NCBI GenBank assembly: GCA_024403855.1
Contig: JAKSRC010000005.1
Span: 1 to 64,000, forward strand
Length of the DNA stretch: 64,000 nucleotides
Direction of reading: 5' to 3'
Source of the DNA: Saccharofermentans sp.
GTDB taxonomy: Bacteria > Bacillota > Clostridia > Saccharofermentanales > Saccharofermentanaceae
Shown: piece by piece, positions 40,776 through 50,553 of the stretch
How positions within the stretch are numbered: the stretch's first letter is position 1
Layout of the letters: each line of letters starts with the position of its first letter
Notes under the pieces: generated by a model
Databases searched by the model: none
The model's input: the letters and a program-made list of their open reading frames with translations, nothing else
Told to the model about the DNA's origin: nothing
Made by a program: the position numbers and the translations under genes

Positions 40776-43380
40776 AGGTAAGAACGATCTGGAATTTAAT
40801 GCAGTTACCGAAGAAGAAGTGCAGGCAGAAGCCGAACGCGCTTATCTACAGGACGACAGCTTAAAGCCCGAGATCCCTCAGGAACTTGAAGAAAAATTCC
40901 AGGAGATCGTAAAGCTCTATGACGAATATGCCAGAGCTGCAAATCTCGAAGAGAAGGATATTGAAAAAGATAATGCCGACTTAGAGAAGGCATTCATTTT
41001 CGCTTATAAAGCGCACCGTCATCAGAAGAGAAAGACGGGCGAGCCTTACATCACGCATCCTGTTGCTGTTGCTTTAATTCTTGCTGATTTGAAGGTTGAT
41101 TCTGCTACGATACAGGCAGCTCTACTTCACGATACTATTGAGGACACTATTGTAGACGACGATATGGTTACCGAGAAATTCGGTTCTGCCGTAAGGAGCC
41201 TCGTAGATGGCGTAACAAAGCTTAATCTCAGCCTTGATAATGTCGTATATAATTCCAAAATTGACATCCAGGCATCTAATGTCCGCAAGATGTTTATTGC
41301 TCTTACAGATGACATCAGAGTCATTTTCATTAAGCTTGCTGACCGCTTGCACAATATGAGAACGTTAAAGTCCATGAGCCCTGAAAAGCAGATTGAAAAG
41401 GCTCAGGAGACACTTGATATCTATGTTCCTTTCGCAGGACGCTTCGGTATTTACAAGATTAAATGGGAATTAGAAGATCTCTGTCTCAGATATCTTCACC
41501 CGACTGACTACTACGAACTTGTAAAGCTCGTCAGCGGTAACAGAGCTCAGAGAGAAGACTTCATGGCTGATGTCGTCTCTGAGATTCGTGCAAAGCTTGA
41601 GGAAAACGGCATTGTCCATTACGACATCGAAGGCCGTCCGAAGCACTTCTACAGCATATATAAGAAGATGCATGAGAAGGGTAAGACTATTGATGAGATC
41701 TACGACCTTTTTGCGTGCAGAATCATTGTAGATGAAGTCATTGAGTGCTATCAGGTATTGGGTATTATCCATGAAATGTACCAGCACGTACCCGGAAGAT
41801 TCAAAGACTATATTGCTATGCCTAAGGAGAACAAGTACCAGTCCATCCATACGACTGTCGTAAGTCATACAGGTACATCCTTTGAAGTGCAGATAAGAAC
41901 TTTTGCGATGCATCAGATTGCAGAGTTCGGTATCGCTGCTCATTGGCATTATAAGGAAGCCGGTAATTCTCAGGAATTCAAGGCTGATAAATACGATACG
42001 AAGATCAATGAGATGAGACAGATCATCGATTCTCATAATGAGCTTGCTGATTCCGGCGAGTTCCTGGAATCTTTCAAGATGAGTATCGCGCCTGACGAGA
42101 TTTTCGTATATACACCTAAGCACGAAGTAGTAAAACTTCCGAAGGGTTCATGTCCTATCGACTTTGCTTATGCGATCCACTCCGGCATCGGTAACCATAT
42201 GCATGGCGCCAAGGTTAACGGCCGTATCGTTCCTTTGTCTTATGAACTTAAGAACAGTGATATTGTTGAGATTCAGTCTTCTGATAAGCTCGTAAAGGGA
42301 CCTTCACGTGACTGGGTAGCTATTGCACGCACGGCAAATGCGAAGTCTAAGATCAATAACTGGTTCAAGCGTGAAGCACGTGCCGATAACATCGCTACCG
42401 GCCGAGAAATGCTTACAAATGAGATTACACGTAACGGCTTTGATCCTTCCAAGCTTCTTATGCATAAGGCTATCGAAGTTATTTTGAAGCGCAATAATTT
42501 CACTTCATTGGAGGATATGTTTGCTGCTTTAGGTTACGGTTCTATTAGCGTCAGCAAGGTCTTCTCAAGGCTCCGTGACGACTATATAAGGAATATTCCT
42601 GAAGAAGAGCGCAGAGCTTTAGGATACCGCGTAACAGCTGACGGTAACGTTGCATATAGCCCTAATGAGCTTCCTATCGAACTCGGTAAGGCTGACCAGA
42701 CTCGTAATTCCAAGAATACAAAGGCGAAGACACCTGAGACTAATAAGCAGGTTATCGATTACGATGTAGCGAAAATAAATGCACTTGCATTAGATCCTCA
42801 CCAGACAACCGTTCCGGGAACACCCAAGGGTGTGGAAGCGCTTAATAATGCAGCTTCCTCCAAGCAGTCAAAGGGCACTAAGTCGAATTCAGCAAGAAGA
42901 GTTCACAACAATGACGCAGTTGTCGTTAATGGCCTTGATACGATTGCAACGCACATTTCTAAGTGCTGCCATCCTGTATTTGGCGATGAGATCATCGGTT
43001 ATGTCACACAGGAAAAGGGCGTAGGCATTCACAAGGTGAACTGCAAGAACATCATGAACATTATCAAGAATCGCCAGAATTCTCAGAAGGACGAAGAGAA
43101 GTATCAGCGACTTGTTGCTGTTAAGTGGCTTTCAAAGGCGAAGTTCTCAAATTACGATGTACAGCTTGTGGTCGTTGCTATGGACAGAAATGGCCTTCTT
43201 ATCGACGTGCTCGACAAGATCAATGAAGAGAAGATCAATATCGTTAAGCTTAATACCGTAGTAGACGGTCCTGAAGCAAGGATTTTCGCGACTGTTAATG
43301 TATCAGGCAGGGAACAGCTTGACCGCACCTGTGAAAGGATTCTGCGAGTCAAGGATGTTGTTGATGTAATCAGGAACTAA
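40768..43380 (+). CDS. relA: RSH-type (p)ppGpp synthetase/hydrolase
   Basis: 870 aa from GTG 40768, which follows aggaga within the end of recJ. Domains: HD hydrolase (AALLHDTIEDT with His121), synthetase (about 290-420, HFYSIYKKMHEKGK, YDLFACRIIV, NKYQSIHTTV), TGS (about 435-500, DEIFVYTPKHEVVKLPKGS), helical region, zinc-finger-like HISKCCHPVFGDEI (about 734-747) and ACT. The HD residues look intact, so it is probably bifunctional. It is about 130 residues longer than usual: an acidic N-terminal extension and a low-complexity Ser/Thr/Lys/Asn-rich insert at about 640-720. Controls the stringent response. Confidence 0.93.
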   Translation: MTRGKNDLEFNAVTEEEVQAEAERAYLQDDSLKPEIPQELEEKFQEIVKLYDEYARAANLEEKDIEKDNADLEKAFIFAYKAHRHQKRKTGEPYITHPVAVALILADLKVDSATIQAALLHDTIEDTIVDDDMVTEKFGSAVRSLVDGVTKLNLSLDNVVYNSKIDIQASNVRKMFIALTDDIRVIFIKLADRLHNMRTLKSMSPEKQIEKAQETLDIYVPFAGRFGIYKIKWELEDLCLRYLHPTDYYELVKLVSGNRAQREDFMADVVSEIRAKLEENGIVHYDIEGRPKHFYSIYKKMHEKGKTIDEIYDLFACRIIVDEVIECYQVLGIIHEMYQHVPGRFKDYIAMPKENKYQSIHTTVVSHTGTSFEVQIRTFAMHQIAEFGIAAHWHYKEAGNSQEFKADKYDTKINEMRQIIDSHNELADSGEFLESFKMSIAPDEIFVYTPKHEVVKLPKGSCPIDFAYAIHSGIGNHMHGAKVNGRIVPLSYELKNSDIVEIQSSDKLVKGPSRDWVAIARTANAKSKINNWFKREARADNIATGREMLTNEITRNGFDPSKLLMHKAIEVILKRNNFTSLEDMFAALGYGSISVSKVFSRLRDDYIRNIPEEERRALGYRVTADGNVAYSPNELPIELGKADQTRNSKNTKAKTPETNKQVIDYDVAKINALALDPHQTTVPGTPKGVEALNNAASSKQSKGTKSNSARRVHNNDAVVVNGLDTIATHISKCCHPVFGDEIIGYVTQEKGVGIHKVNCKNIMNIIKNRQNSQKDEEKYQRLVAVKWLSKAKFSNYDVQLVVVAMDRNGLLIDVLDKINEEKINIVKLNTVVDGPEARIFATVNVSGREQLDRTCERILRVKDVVDVIRN

Positions 43381-43395
43381 GAATTTCCTTTTTGA

Positions 43396-45150
43396 TTAAG
43401 TATCGCCGTAGTAAGTGTCGTCATCGTATCCGCCAACATAGCTGATATTGAAGATTATCATGGGCTTTTTACCTGACTTGGAGTATACGAAGTTTTTAAT
43501 CTGCTCTCTGAAATTGCGCTTTTGGACGAAGGCTTCAATGCTGCCTGCTTTTGTGCTTGCCTGGCTAAGAAGATCGTCGACCTTCTTAGAAGTCAGTTCG
43601 TAAATGACATCCTGATTCTCATCTTCATCAAAGCAACCGAGTGAATTGATGGCAGGGGAGCAGGCAAGATCGCCCGTTCTCTCATCAACTGTAATAGCGA
43701 TTGCAAGGCATCCATCCTCACTCAAGTGAATTCTGTCGGTAAGAACTTTATCGTCAGCATCGACTGTGCCGGTGCCGTCGATGAGGACGGGAGCTGCCGG
43801 AACGTGGTCAGCAATTCTGGCATCTTCATTAGTGAGTTCAAGAACTGAACCATTTTCGAGGATGCAAACGTTATCTTCAGGCATACCGAGGCTTTCAGCC
43901 ATTTCTTTGTGGAGGCAGAGCATGCGGTATTCACCGTGAACGGGAATGAAGAATTTCGGCTTTACCAGAGCGTGGAACATCATGAGTTCGTTCCTGTAAG
44001 CGTGGCCTGAGACATGAACATCTGCAAGTGACTGGTAAATAACGTGAGCGCCTTTCTTGTAAAGTTCGTTTATTACTCTGTAAATAGGCTTCTCGTTGCC
44101 CGGAATCGGGTCAGCAGAGATGATTACCGTATCGCCCTTGGTGATATCTACGGAACGATGCGAAGAATATGCCATACGTGTCAGGGCGCTCATCGGCTCA
44201 GCCTGTGAACCGGTCGTGAGGATAACGATCTGGTTATCCGGATAGTTGTCAATTGCATCGATATCGATCAGGGTATCCGGCTGAATCTCAATGTAACCGA
44301 GAGTGTTTGCGATATTGAATACCTGAACCATTGAACGGCCCGAAAGAGCGACGTGGCGGCCATATTTCTCTGCTGCAGTGATGATCTGCTGCATGCGGTG
44401 AACGTGTGATGAGAAGGTGGCAACGATTATGCGGCCTTCTGCCATTCTGAAATAGTGCGAAAAAGCTTCGCCGACATGCTTTTCGGAGGGCGAAAAGCCG
44501 TCGATCTCAACGTTTGTAGATTCGCACATCAACATCAGTACGCCTTCTTTACCAAGCTCGCCCAAGCGCTGAAGATTGATCATTTTGCCGTTGATAGGTG
44601 TGTAATCGATCTTGAAGTCTCCGGAATGAACTATTCTTCCCTGAGGAGTGTTGATGCAGAGCGCATATGAATCTGCGATAGAGTGGTTGACTCTGATGAA
44701 TTCAACAGAAAAAGATTTGCCAAGGCTTATGATGTCACCATTCTTGCAGGTTGTAAGCTTGATGCCTTCCAAAGGAACATTCTTGTCCTGAAGCTTCAAC
44801 TTGATGAGCTCTATTGCCATCGTACCGCCGTAAACAGGACACTTGAACTCTCTTAAGAAATAGGGAAGAGAGCCGATGTGATCCTCGTGGCCGTGAGTGA
44901 TGAGAATACCGCGGAGTTTGGCCTGATTGCGTCTGATGTATGTGAAATCAGGAATAACACAGTCAACGCCGGGCATGTTTTCTTCAGGAAAACTCATACC
45001 GCAGTCAACGATGATGATATCGTTGTTATATTCGAATGCGGTCATGTTCTTTCCGATTTCACCGATACCACCCAACGGGATGATCTTTACGGGATTCAGA
45101 TTCTTATATTTAGGGTCGTTAAAGCTGTGTCTTTTAGAATTACTGCTCAT
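43396..45150 (-). CDS. rnj: Ribonuclease J
   Basis: 584 aa from ATG 45150, which follows gaaggaac; an in-frame start 33 bases further upstream is unlikely. Metallo-beta-lactamase/beta-CASP enzyme: zinc motif HGHEDH at 86-91, second-metal region VNHSIADSYAL, VHSGDFKIDY, and the beta-CASP motifs (AEPMSALTRMA, HVSGHAYRNELMMF, IPVHGEYRML). A C-terminal domain (about 480-584) mediates dimerisation. It combines endonuclease and 5' exonuclease activity in mRNA decay and rRNA processing. Convergent with the RSH gene; only 15 bp separate the stops and no clear terminator is seen. Confidence 0.95.
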   Translation of the reverse strand: MSSNSKRHSFNDPKYKNLNPVKIIPLGGIGEIGKNMTAFEYNNDIIIVDCGMSFPEENMPGVDCVIPDFTYIRRNQAKLRGILITHGHEDHIGSLPYFLREFKCPVYGGTMAIELIKLKLQDKNVPLEGIKLTTCKNGDIISLGKSFSVEFIRVNHSIADSYALCINTPQGRIVHSGDFKIDYTPINGKMINLQRLGELGKEGVLMLMCESTNVEIDGFSPSEKHVGEAFSHYFRMAEGRIIVATFSSHVHRMQQIITAAEKYGRHVALSGRSMVQVFNIANTLGYIEIQPDTLIDIDAIDNYPDNQIVILTTGSQAEPMSALTRMAYSSHRSVDITKGDTVIISADPIPGNEKPIYRVINELYKKGAHVIYQSLADVHVSGHAYRNELMMFHALVKPKFFIPVHGEYRMLCLHKEMAESLGMPEDNVCILENGSVLELTNEDARIADHVPAAPVLIDGTGTVDADDKVLTDRIHLSEDGCLAIAITVDERTGDLACSPAINSLGCFDEDENQDVIYELTSKKVDDLLSQASTKAGSIEAFVQKRNFREQIKNFVYSKSGKKPMIIFNISYVGGYDDDTYYGDT

Positions 45151-45225
45151 AATTGTTCCTTCTATAAATGTCAAATACTTCACGTGGATATGCGCGAAGT
45201 ATTTGGAGATTGCCTGATTCTTATT

Positions 45226-46299
45226 TTACTTTACGTAGACGTTGCGGTAGCAGGTCTTGTACTTGCCTGATTCACCGTCTTCAGCGTAGATATCTATGAT
45301 GTAGCCCTTAACGGCGCCACCCTTGTCTTCAACCGTATAATAACCATCTCCGCCCAACGGATCATTCTCAATGTAGATAACGGTGCCCTTAGGGAAGATT
45401 GACCAGTCAGCTGCAACCGTGCGGCCTTCCTTACATGTTGTGCCGGATGCGGTGCTCTTACTGTATGTACCATCCTTCATAAGCTGAGGACCATAGAATG
45501 TAATCTTGCAGTTAACAGCCTGGCCGGACGGCTTAGGTGCCGGAGTATTAGTTGCCTTAGGCTTCGGAGTAGGAGTATTGGTAGCCTTCGGTGCCGGAGT
45601 ATTAGTTGCCTTGGGCTTGGGTGTTGCCGTTGCCTTAGGCTTAGGTGTCGGAGTATTAGTAGGCTTTGTCTCGGTGGTATAAGACTTCTTAATATAATTG
45701 CCGTTATAAGTCTTGTACCAGCCGTTTGAAGTAACTGCGACTACATCGATCTTATCACCTGCGTGGACGCTCTTAACAACGTCGTATTCTGTGCCAGGGC
45801 CTTTTCTTACGTTTACTGTAGTTGTAGCGTAAACGAGGATCTTAAGCTCGGATTCAGTAATCTGAGGTTTTGTTTCTTTTGTAGTCGTAGTAGTAGCTTC
45901 TGTGGATTTTGTAGTCTCAGAAGTAGTTGCTGAAGTTGTTGCGAAAGTCTCTGAAGTAGAAGCTTCGGAAGTGGAGGCTTCAGTGCTCTCGGAGGTCTCT
46001 GAAGTTGCTGAGGTCTCAGAAGTCTCCGGTGCTTCTGTGGTCTCAGTTGTATTGGTTGTCTCGTCAGATGAAGCATCAACGCTACTGCCTGTAGGATCGA
46101 AGCCTTCAGGATAAGAGACGACCGTGATGGTAATCTCACCTGTCTCAATCGGCTGAGCAGGCATATTGGAACGGTCGAGAGCGGAATCCACAGCAAAAGT
46201 CGCCGTCGCGCAGAGCGAGACAACGATGCAACAGTTAACGGCCGAGACGATCTTGGCACGTGTGATGTTATAGAATTCCTTTATTCCAACAAACTTCAA
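45226..46299 (-). CDS. Secreted SH3b/3D-domain cell-wall protein
   Basis: 357 aa from TTG 46299 with aaggag upstream. Order: charged N-terminus and membrane/signal segment (about 15-38), a long Thr/Ser/Glu linker (about 70-150), an SH3b domain (about 155-205, VNVRKGPGTEYDVVKSVHAG), a Pro/Thr/Lys linker of repeated PKATNTPAPK-type units (about 210-255), and a C-terminal 3D domain (ITFYGP, ASGTTC, VAADWSIFPKGTVIYIE, VEDKGGAVKGYIIDIY) with the three Asp of YabE/MltA-like wall lytic enzymes. It probably cuts or remodels peptidoglycan outside the cell. Monocistronic. Confidence 0.85.
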   Translation of the reverse strand: MKFVGIKEFYNITRAKIVSAVNCCIVVSLCATATFAVDSALDRSNMPAQPIETGEITITVVSYPEGFDPTGSSVDASSDETTNTTETTEAPETSETSATSETSESTEASTSEASTSETFATTSATTSETTKSTEATTTTTKETKPQITESELKILVYATTTVNVRKGPGTEYDVVKSVHAGDKIDVVAVTSNGWYKTYNGNYIKKSYTTETKPTNTPTPKPKATATPKPKATNTPAPKATNTPTPKPKATNTPAPKPSGQAVNCKITFYGPQLMKDGTYSKSTASGTTCKEGRTVAADWSIFPKGTVIYIENDPLGGDGYYTVEDKGGAVKGYIIDIYAEDGESGKYKTCYRNVYVK

Positions 46300-46600
46300 G
46301 AGTTTTATTCTCCTTTATTTTGCCAGCATTTAGGAGTCGTCTGAACTTGGCGAATTGTGTGTTCCTAAAGTTCCGCTACCACCCAAATTGAAGGCACAAT
46401 TACAAACTTATTATATCATACTAATGATTTTGGCCATTCTGAGCCGAAAAAAGGGCATTTTTGTAAGTTTGTTATTTCCTGCCCGGGTTTTTCCTTTACC
46501 TCAAAAGTGATTTTGAGTAAAGCGTTTTTCGAAATTTGTCAATTGATTGTAACAACTATGAAAAGCATGAAATATTCTAAGCGTCTATAATCTAGACACC
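46300..46600. other. Divergent intergenic region with promoters and a hairpin
   Basis: No gene. A minus-strand TATAAT lies near 46411-46416 for the SH3/3D gene, and a plus-strand TATAAT at 46586-46591 for the small membrane protein. Between them a 12-bp imperfect inverted repeat (ctttacctcaaaa/ttttgagtaaag, 46494-46522) may be an operator. Confidence 0.4.
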
Positions 46601-46631
46601 ATCAAGGGAGTACAAAGAAGGGGGAAGTGCA

Positions 46632-46796
46632 ATGTCATACGGACGTGTCCGCAAGCCGTCGAAAAGAGCGCGATTCGGAACAACAGAACACGATGTCGAA
46701 AAGAAGCGCACCAAAATCCTCCTGATCTGTGCCCTGATACTCATTCTTTGCGGCATCCTGGATGTAATTTTCCTCGTCGGAATACTTGATTTGTGA
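46632..46796 (+). CDS. Small single-span membrane protein, 54 aa
   Basis: 54 codons from ATG 46632 to TGA 46796. The ribosome-binding site aagggggaagtg lies upstream, a -10 box (TATAAT, 46586-46591) precedes it, and a clean terminator follows eight bases after the stop. The N-terminal half is strongly basic (GRVRKPSKRARFG, then EKKRTK) and the C-terminal half is one membrane segment (ILLICALILILCGILDVIFL). This gives a cytoplasmic basic head and a membrane anchor. I do not recognise a family. The complete transcription signals argue that it is real. Confidence 0.65.
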   Translation: MSYGRVRKPSKRARFGTTEHDVEKKRTKILLICALILILCGILDVIFLVGILDL

Positions 46797-46804
46797 TTTA
46801 TACG

Positions 46805-46826
46805 AGCTGCCTTCGGGCAGCTTTTC
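46805..46826 (+). terminator. Terminator after the small membrane protein
   Basis: Stem agctgcc/ggcagct with a TTCG tetraloop and a TTTTCT tail. Confidence 0.8.
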
Positions 46827-46942
46827 TATTGGCCGGATACTTGTGGAATATTGCTGGCGCCGCAAGTAGAAGAGCGCCTTGAAAGTCGCCTGTTTCCTGC
46901 TCGAAAAAACTTTCTTCGGAACCATATTTCAGTGCACTGTTT

Positions 46943-47188
46943 TTGTCGTATTATGTCGGATTGTCTGTCGGAAAAATGCACTGATTTGTTGGAAAACAAC
47001 TTTTGTGCGCATATTTTGTCGGAAACCTTGTCTTAAAACACCCCGGATTTTTTCAGCAATTCGTTGTGCTGTTGGAAATTACCAGATACGACAATTTCGG
47101 AAAAATCTGAAAGGAATTTGCGACAAGTTGTCCGACAAAAAGTGACAAAAGGGACAACAGATATAGAGAATCAGATATTTCTCCGACA
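46943..47188. repeat. Cluster of TGTCGGA/TCCGACA heptamers in non-coding DNA upstream of proS
   Basis: Exact heptamers occur at 46954, 46966 and 47017 (plus orientation) and at 47131 and 47182 (inverse orientation). One-base variants (TGTCGTA, TGTTGGA) lie at about 46944, 46987 and 47070. The 520-base region 46797-47317 holds no credible gene and no T-box motif. Many copies are flanked by A/T runs, as for an array of protein-binding sites. Confidence 0.45.
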
Positions 47189-47317
47189 ATTTTTACTGAA
47201 AAAAGACAATTTTCGGCTATTAAATTAGGCTCAGACCACTGTTGTTATAAATTGCAAAAAACACCCCTCTCGTATATACTTACACCCGTAATATTTTTAT
47301 TAATAAGGGAGCAGAAT

Positions 47318-49012
47318 ATGAGAGTTTCCGAAATGTTTTTGGCTACACAGAGAGAGATACCTGCAGATGCAGAGATTCCTTCACACAGATTGATGCTTAG
47401 AGCGGGCTTGATCCGCAAGATGGCATCTGGCGTTTATTCTTTTATGCCGATGGGTTACCGCACATACAGAAAGGTTGAGGCGGTCATCAGAGAAGAGATG
47501 GATAAGGCAGGAGCACAGGAGCTCATCATGCCGGCACTTCTTCCTGCTGAAGCATACCAGGGTTCCGGCAGATGGGAGAAGTTCGGTCCTGAGATGTTCA
47601 GACTTTCCGACAGAGGCGGAAGATCTTTCTGCTTGGGCCCTACGCACGAAGAGCCTTTTACTGAAGCTGTCAGAGATTCAATCAGATCTTACAAGCAGCT
47701 CCCTGTAACGCTTTATCAGATCCAGCACAAGTACAGAGATGAGAAGCGTCCGAGATTCGGCGTTATCAGAGCTAGAGAGTTCGTCATGAAGGATGCTTAT
47801 TCTTTCGACGTTGACGAGGCTGGCCTTGATATTTCTTACAAGAAGATGTACGACGCTTACCGTGCAATTTTCGACAGACTCGGATTGGATTACACAATCG
47901 TTGACGCTGACTCTGGCGCAATGGGTGGTTCCGGTTCACAGGAATTCATGGTAAAGAGTGAAGTCGGTGAAGACGGTATCTGCTACTGCGATGAGTGCGG
48001 ATATGCTGCTAACGAAGAGAAGGCAGGCTGGACAAGAGGCGCTGCTGATACAGCTGCTGAACTCGCTGTTGAGAAGATTCACACTCCTGACGTTAAGACA
48101 ATCGAAGAGCTTTGCGGATATCTTAACTGTGGCGCTGACGCTTTCGTTAAGACAATCCTTTACAACATTGACGGTAAGTTCGTTGCTGCTATGTGCAGAG
48201 GCGACCGTGATATCAACGAGACAAAGCTTGGCAACCTTTACGATGCTACTGAGATGGAACTCGCTGCTTTCGTTGATGTTGAGATGATCACAGGCGCTAA
48301 GGTTGGATTTGCAGGCCCTGTTGGACTTAAGCAGAAGGTTGATATCGTTGTAGATTCAGAAGTTGCCGGAATGAAGAATTTCGTTGTCGGCGCTTGCGAG
48401 ACAGACTATCACTTCAAGAATATTAATATCGGCAGAGATTTCGAAGCTGATACTGTTGCTGACATTACAAATGCCAAGGTGGGCGATATCTGCCCTAAGT
48501 GCGGTAAGGGTAAGCTCGGTATGGCTCGTGGCGTTGAGGTTGGACATATTTTCAAGCTCGGCACAAAGTATTCTGATGCGCTCGGCTGTGTATATCTTGA
48601 TAACAACGGCAAAGAGCACAGCATGGTAATGGGCTGCTACGGAATCGGTGTATCCAGAGTTCTTGCAGCTATCATTGAGCAGAATCACGATGATGATGGC
48701 ATTATCTGGCCTTCAATCGTTGCTCCTTATAAGGTAATCGTTGTTCCTACAAAGGCTAACGACGAAGAGATTATGGGCGTAGCTGAAAAGATTTATGCAG
48801 ATCTTAAGAGTGCCGGCGTTGAAGTTCTTATCGACGACCGTAATGAGCGTCCTGGCGTTAAGTTTAAGGATGCTGACCTCTTGGGTATTCCGCTCAGAGT
48901 CACAGTCGGCAGAAGAGCCGGCGAAGGCATCGTTGAAGTCAAGAGAAGAGATTCAAAGGACGCAACTGAGCTTACTGTTGACGAAGCTATCAGCCTCTCT
49001 AAGGAGATCTGA
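47318..49012 (+). CDS. proS: Prolyl-tRNA synthetase (bacterial type)
   Basis: 564 aa from ATG 47318, which follows aagggagc; an in-frame upstream start at 47252 has no ribosome-binding site. Class II synthetase: motif 1 region [18 protein letters not shown] (about 39-56), motif 2 around [20 protein letters not shown] (about 139-158), motif 3 [11 protein letters not shown] (about 445-455), and an anticodon-binding domain at the end. The editing (INS) domain is present between motifs 2 and 3. It charges tRNA-Pro. No T-box leader was found upstream. Confidence 0.96.
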   Translation: MRVSEMFLATQREIPADAEIPSHRLMLRAGLIRKMASGVYSFMPMGYRTYRKVEAVIREEMDKAGAQELIMPALLPAEAYQGSGRWEKFGPEMFRLSDRGGRSFCLGPTHEEPFTEAVRDSIRSYKQLPVTLYQIQHKYRDEKRPRFGVIRAREFVMKDAYSFDVDEAGLDISYKKMYDAYRAIFDRLGLDYTIVDADSGAMGGSGSQEFMVKSEVGEDGICYCDECGYAANEEKAGWTRGAADTAAELAVEKIHTPDVKTIEELCGYLNCGADAFVKTILYNIDGKFVAAMCRGDRDINETKLGNLYDATEMELAAFVDVEMITGAKVGFAGPVGLKQKVDIVVDSEVAGMKNFVVGACETDYHFKNINIGRDFEADTVADITNAKVGDICPKCGKGKLGMARGVEVGHIFKLGTKYSDALGCVYLDNNGKEHSMVMGCYGIGVSRVLAAIIEQNHDDDGIIWPSIVAPYKVIVVPTKANDEEIMGVAEKIYADLKSAGVEVLIDDRNERPGVKFKDADLLGIPLRVTVGRRAGEGIVEVKRRDSKDATELTVDEAISLSKEI

Positions 49013-49014
49013 GA

Positions 49015-50517
49015 ATGATTTTGAGGGTAATCTTATCCCTTGTTCTGTGCGCGTCTTTTACGCTCGGAGCAATGCCTGTAGTGCAGGGTAAGGTTACTCC
49101 TATGCCGGCTTCATATGACTCATACGACCTCACGTACGTTGATGGTGGTACTTTGAGTCTGAAGCTTCTCGGCGGAAGTATATTTTTCGAGACGGGAAAA
49201 GCTGAAGACTGCGACAGACCTTTGAAGATTACTCTTTCGAGGTCGAAAAATAAACGCGTGGTCAAAAGCTTTAACGCCTCCGGCAAAAAGTTCAGTCTGG
49301 ATGTTTCAAAGCACATGGATGAGGGCGAGCTTTACTGTGTCACCATCCATTATGAAGCTTACGGTACGACGGTTAACTGCGGTGACAATCTGATTTTCAG
49401 GCAGGGTAGCAATATCTATTTCTGGAAATCTGATAACTACGATTACAATGTCGTAACGTGCCAGGAACTTTGGGCTGACGAGCAGTCCCTTAAAGAGTGC
49501 CTTGAACCGCAAAACGATATTGAGTGCGACGATCCTGTTCTGATCGGTTATTCGAACAGAATCGTTGAAGGTGCGAAGGACGATTGGGAAAAGGTTTTCC
49601 GCATTTATAAATTCATCTCAAGCGAGATGGCCTACGACAAAAAGGAAGCTGAAACTACATCTGCCGGATATCAGGATAGCGCCGTAGATGTTATCAGGAG
49701 CGGAAGATCGATCTGTGAGGGATTTGCAAACTGCTTTGTGGCACTTTGCAGAGCGCAGGGAATACCTGCTGTAGTTGAATTCGGCATTGGATTTACCTCA
49801 TACGAAGAGATAACGAACAGGAAGCCGACATCGCAGGATTATGCCGATCACGCATGGGCGGCGGTCTTCCTCGGAGGCAAGTGGCATTTCGTAGATCCCA
49901 CCTTCGATATGTCGAGATATTACCATGGTCCCAATGATATAAGGACCTATGAAGAGACAACGAAATACTACCTCCTGCCATTGGAGGCGATATCTAACGA
50001 TCACATGATCATGGATGCGGATACAAGACACGGTATACCGACGGCAGGTTATTGCGGCACTGACAGGTCAGGCGCGAAGTTTGAGATTACAAGAGACGGT
50101 GTCTGCCATATTACGGGAAACGGCGCACTCAAGATGCCTTATGGCGTAAATGGCTTCAGCAAGGTGGTTTTCGAAGAGGGAAGCAATATTACGGAGCTTT
50201 TGAGCGACTGCTTCAGAGATTGCGATCTGCTTACTACGATAGTGCTGCCGGACAGCGTAACAACAATTGACGAATACGCATTTGCGACTTGCGAGGATCT
50301 TCAGTATGTTTACCTGCCGGAAGGCTTGGTGGTTATTGGTAAGAAGGCTTTTCGCGGGTGCGACGAATTAAGTTATGTCAGGGTGCCTGACAAGTGCAAA
50401 GTAGTCGGAGAGAAGGCATTTGACGGATGCCCCAGGCTTTACTTAAGCATCTCAGAAGAACATAAGGATATGTTATCAGGTTACGATACACCGCCGATGT
50501 TTATCGATTACAGATAA
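49015..50517 (+). CDS. Secreted transglutaminase-like protein with BspA-type leucine-rich repeats
   Basis: 500 aa starting two bases after proS, with aaggagat as ribosome-binding site inside the proS end. Signal peptide (about 1-24). A transglutaminase/protease-like core with triad Cys234 (RSICEGFANCF), His279 (DHAWAAVF) and Asp294 (FVDPTFD). The C-terminal region (about 385-480) has three LRR_5 repeats (LTTIVLPDSVTTIDEYAFAT; LQYVYLPEGLVVIGKKAF; LSYVRVPDKCKVVGEKAF). It probably acts at the cell surface, as a protease or cross-linking enzyme. Its coupling to proS looks fortuitous. Confidence 0.85.
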   Translation: MILRVILSLVLCASFTLGAMPVVQGKVTPMPASYDSYDLTYVDGGTLSLKLLGGSIFFETGKAEDCDRPLKITLSRSKNKRVVKSFNASGKKFSLDVSKHMDEGELYCVTIHYEAYGTTVNCGDNLIFRQGSNIYFWKSDNYDYNVVTCQELWADEQSLKECLEPQNDIECDDPVLIGYSNRIVEGAKDDWEKVFRIYKFISSEMAYDKKEAETTSAGYQDSAVDVIRSGRSICEGFANCFVALCRAQGIPAVVEFGIGFTSYEEITNRKPTSQDYADHAWAAVFLGGKWHFVDPTFDMSRYYHGPNDIRTYEETTKYYLLPLEAISNDHMIMDADTRHGIPTAGYCGTDRSGAKFEITRDGVCHITGNGALKMPYGVNGFSKVVFEEGSNITELLSDCFRDCDLLTTIVLPDSVTTIDEYAFATCEDLQYVYLPEGLVVIGKKAFRGCDELSYVRVPDKCKVVGEKAFDGCPRLYLSISEEHKDMLSGYDTPPMFIDYR

Positions 50518-50553
50518 AGAGAGGCATTCATAGAAGGAAGGTAAGGGAAGAAC

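Noticed and set aside
46851-47145. Overlapping short open frames in the region before proS
   Set aside because: No ribosome-binding sites, low-quality composition and two competing frames; they are by-products of the TGTCGGA-rich sequence.
46830-47317. T-box leader of proS
   Set aside because: The conserved AGGGTGGTACCGCG-type motif and a terminator/antiterminator pair are not present.
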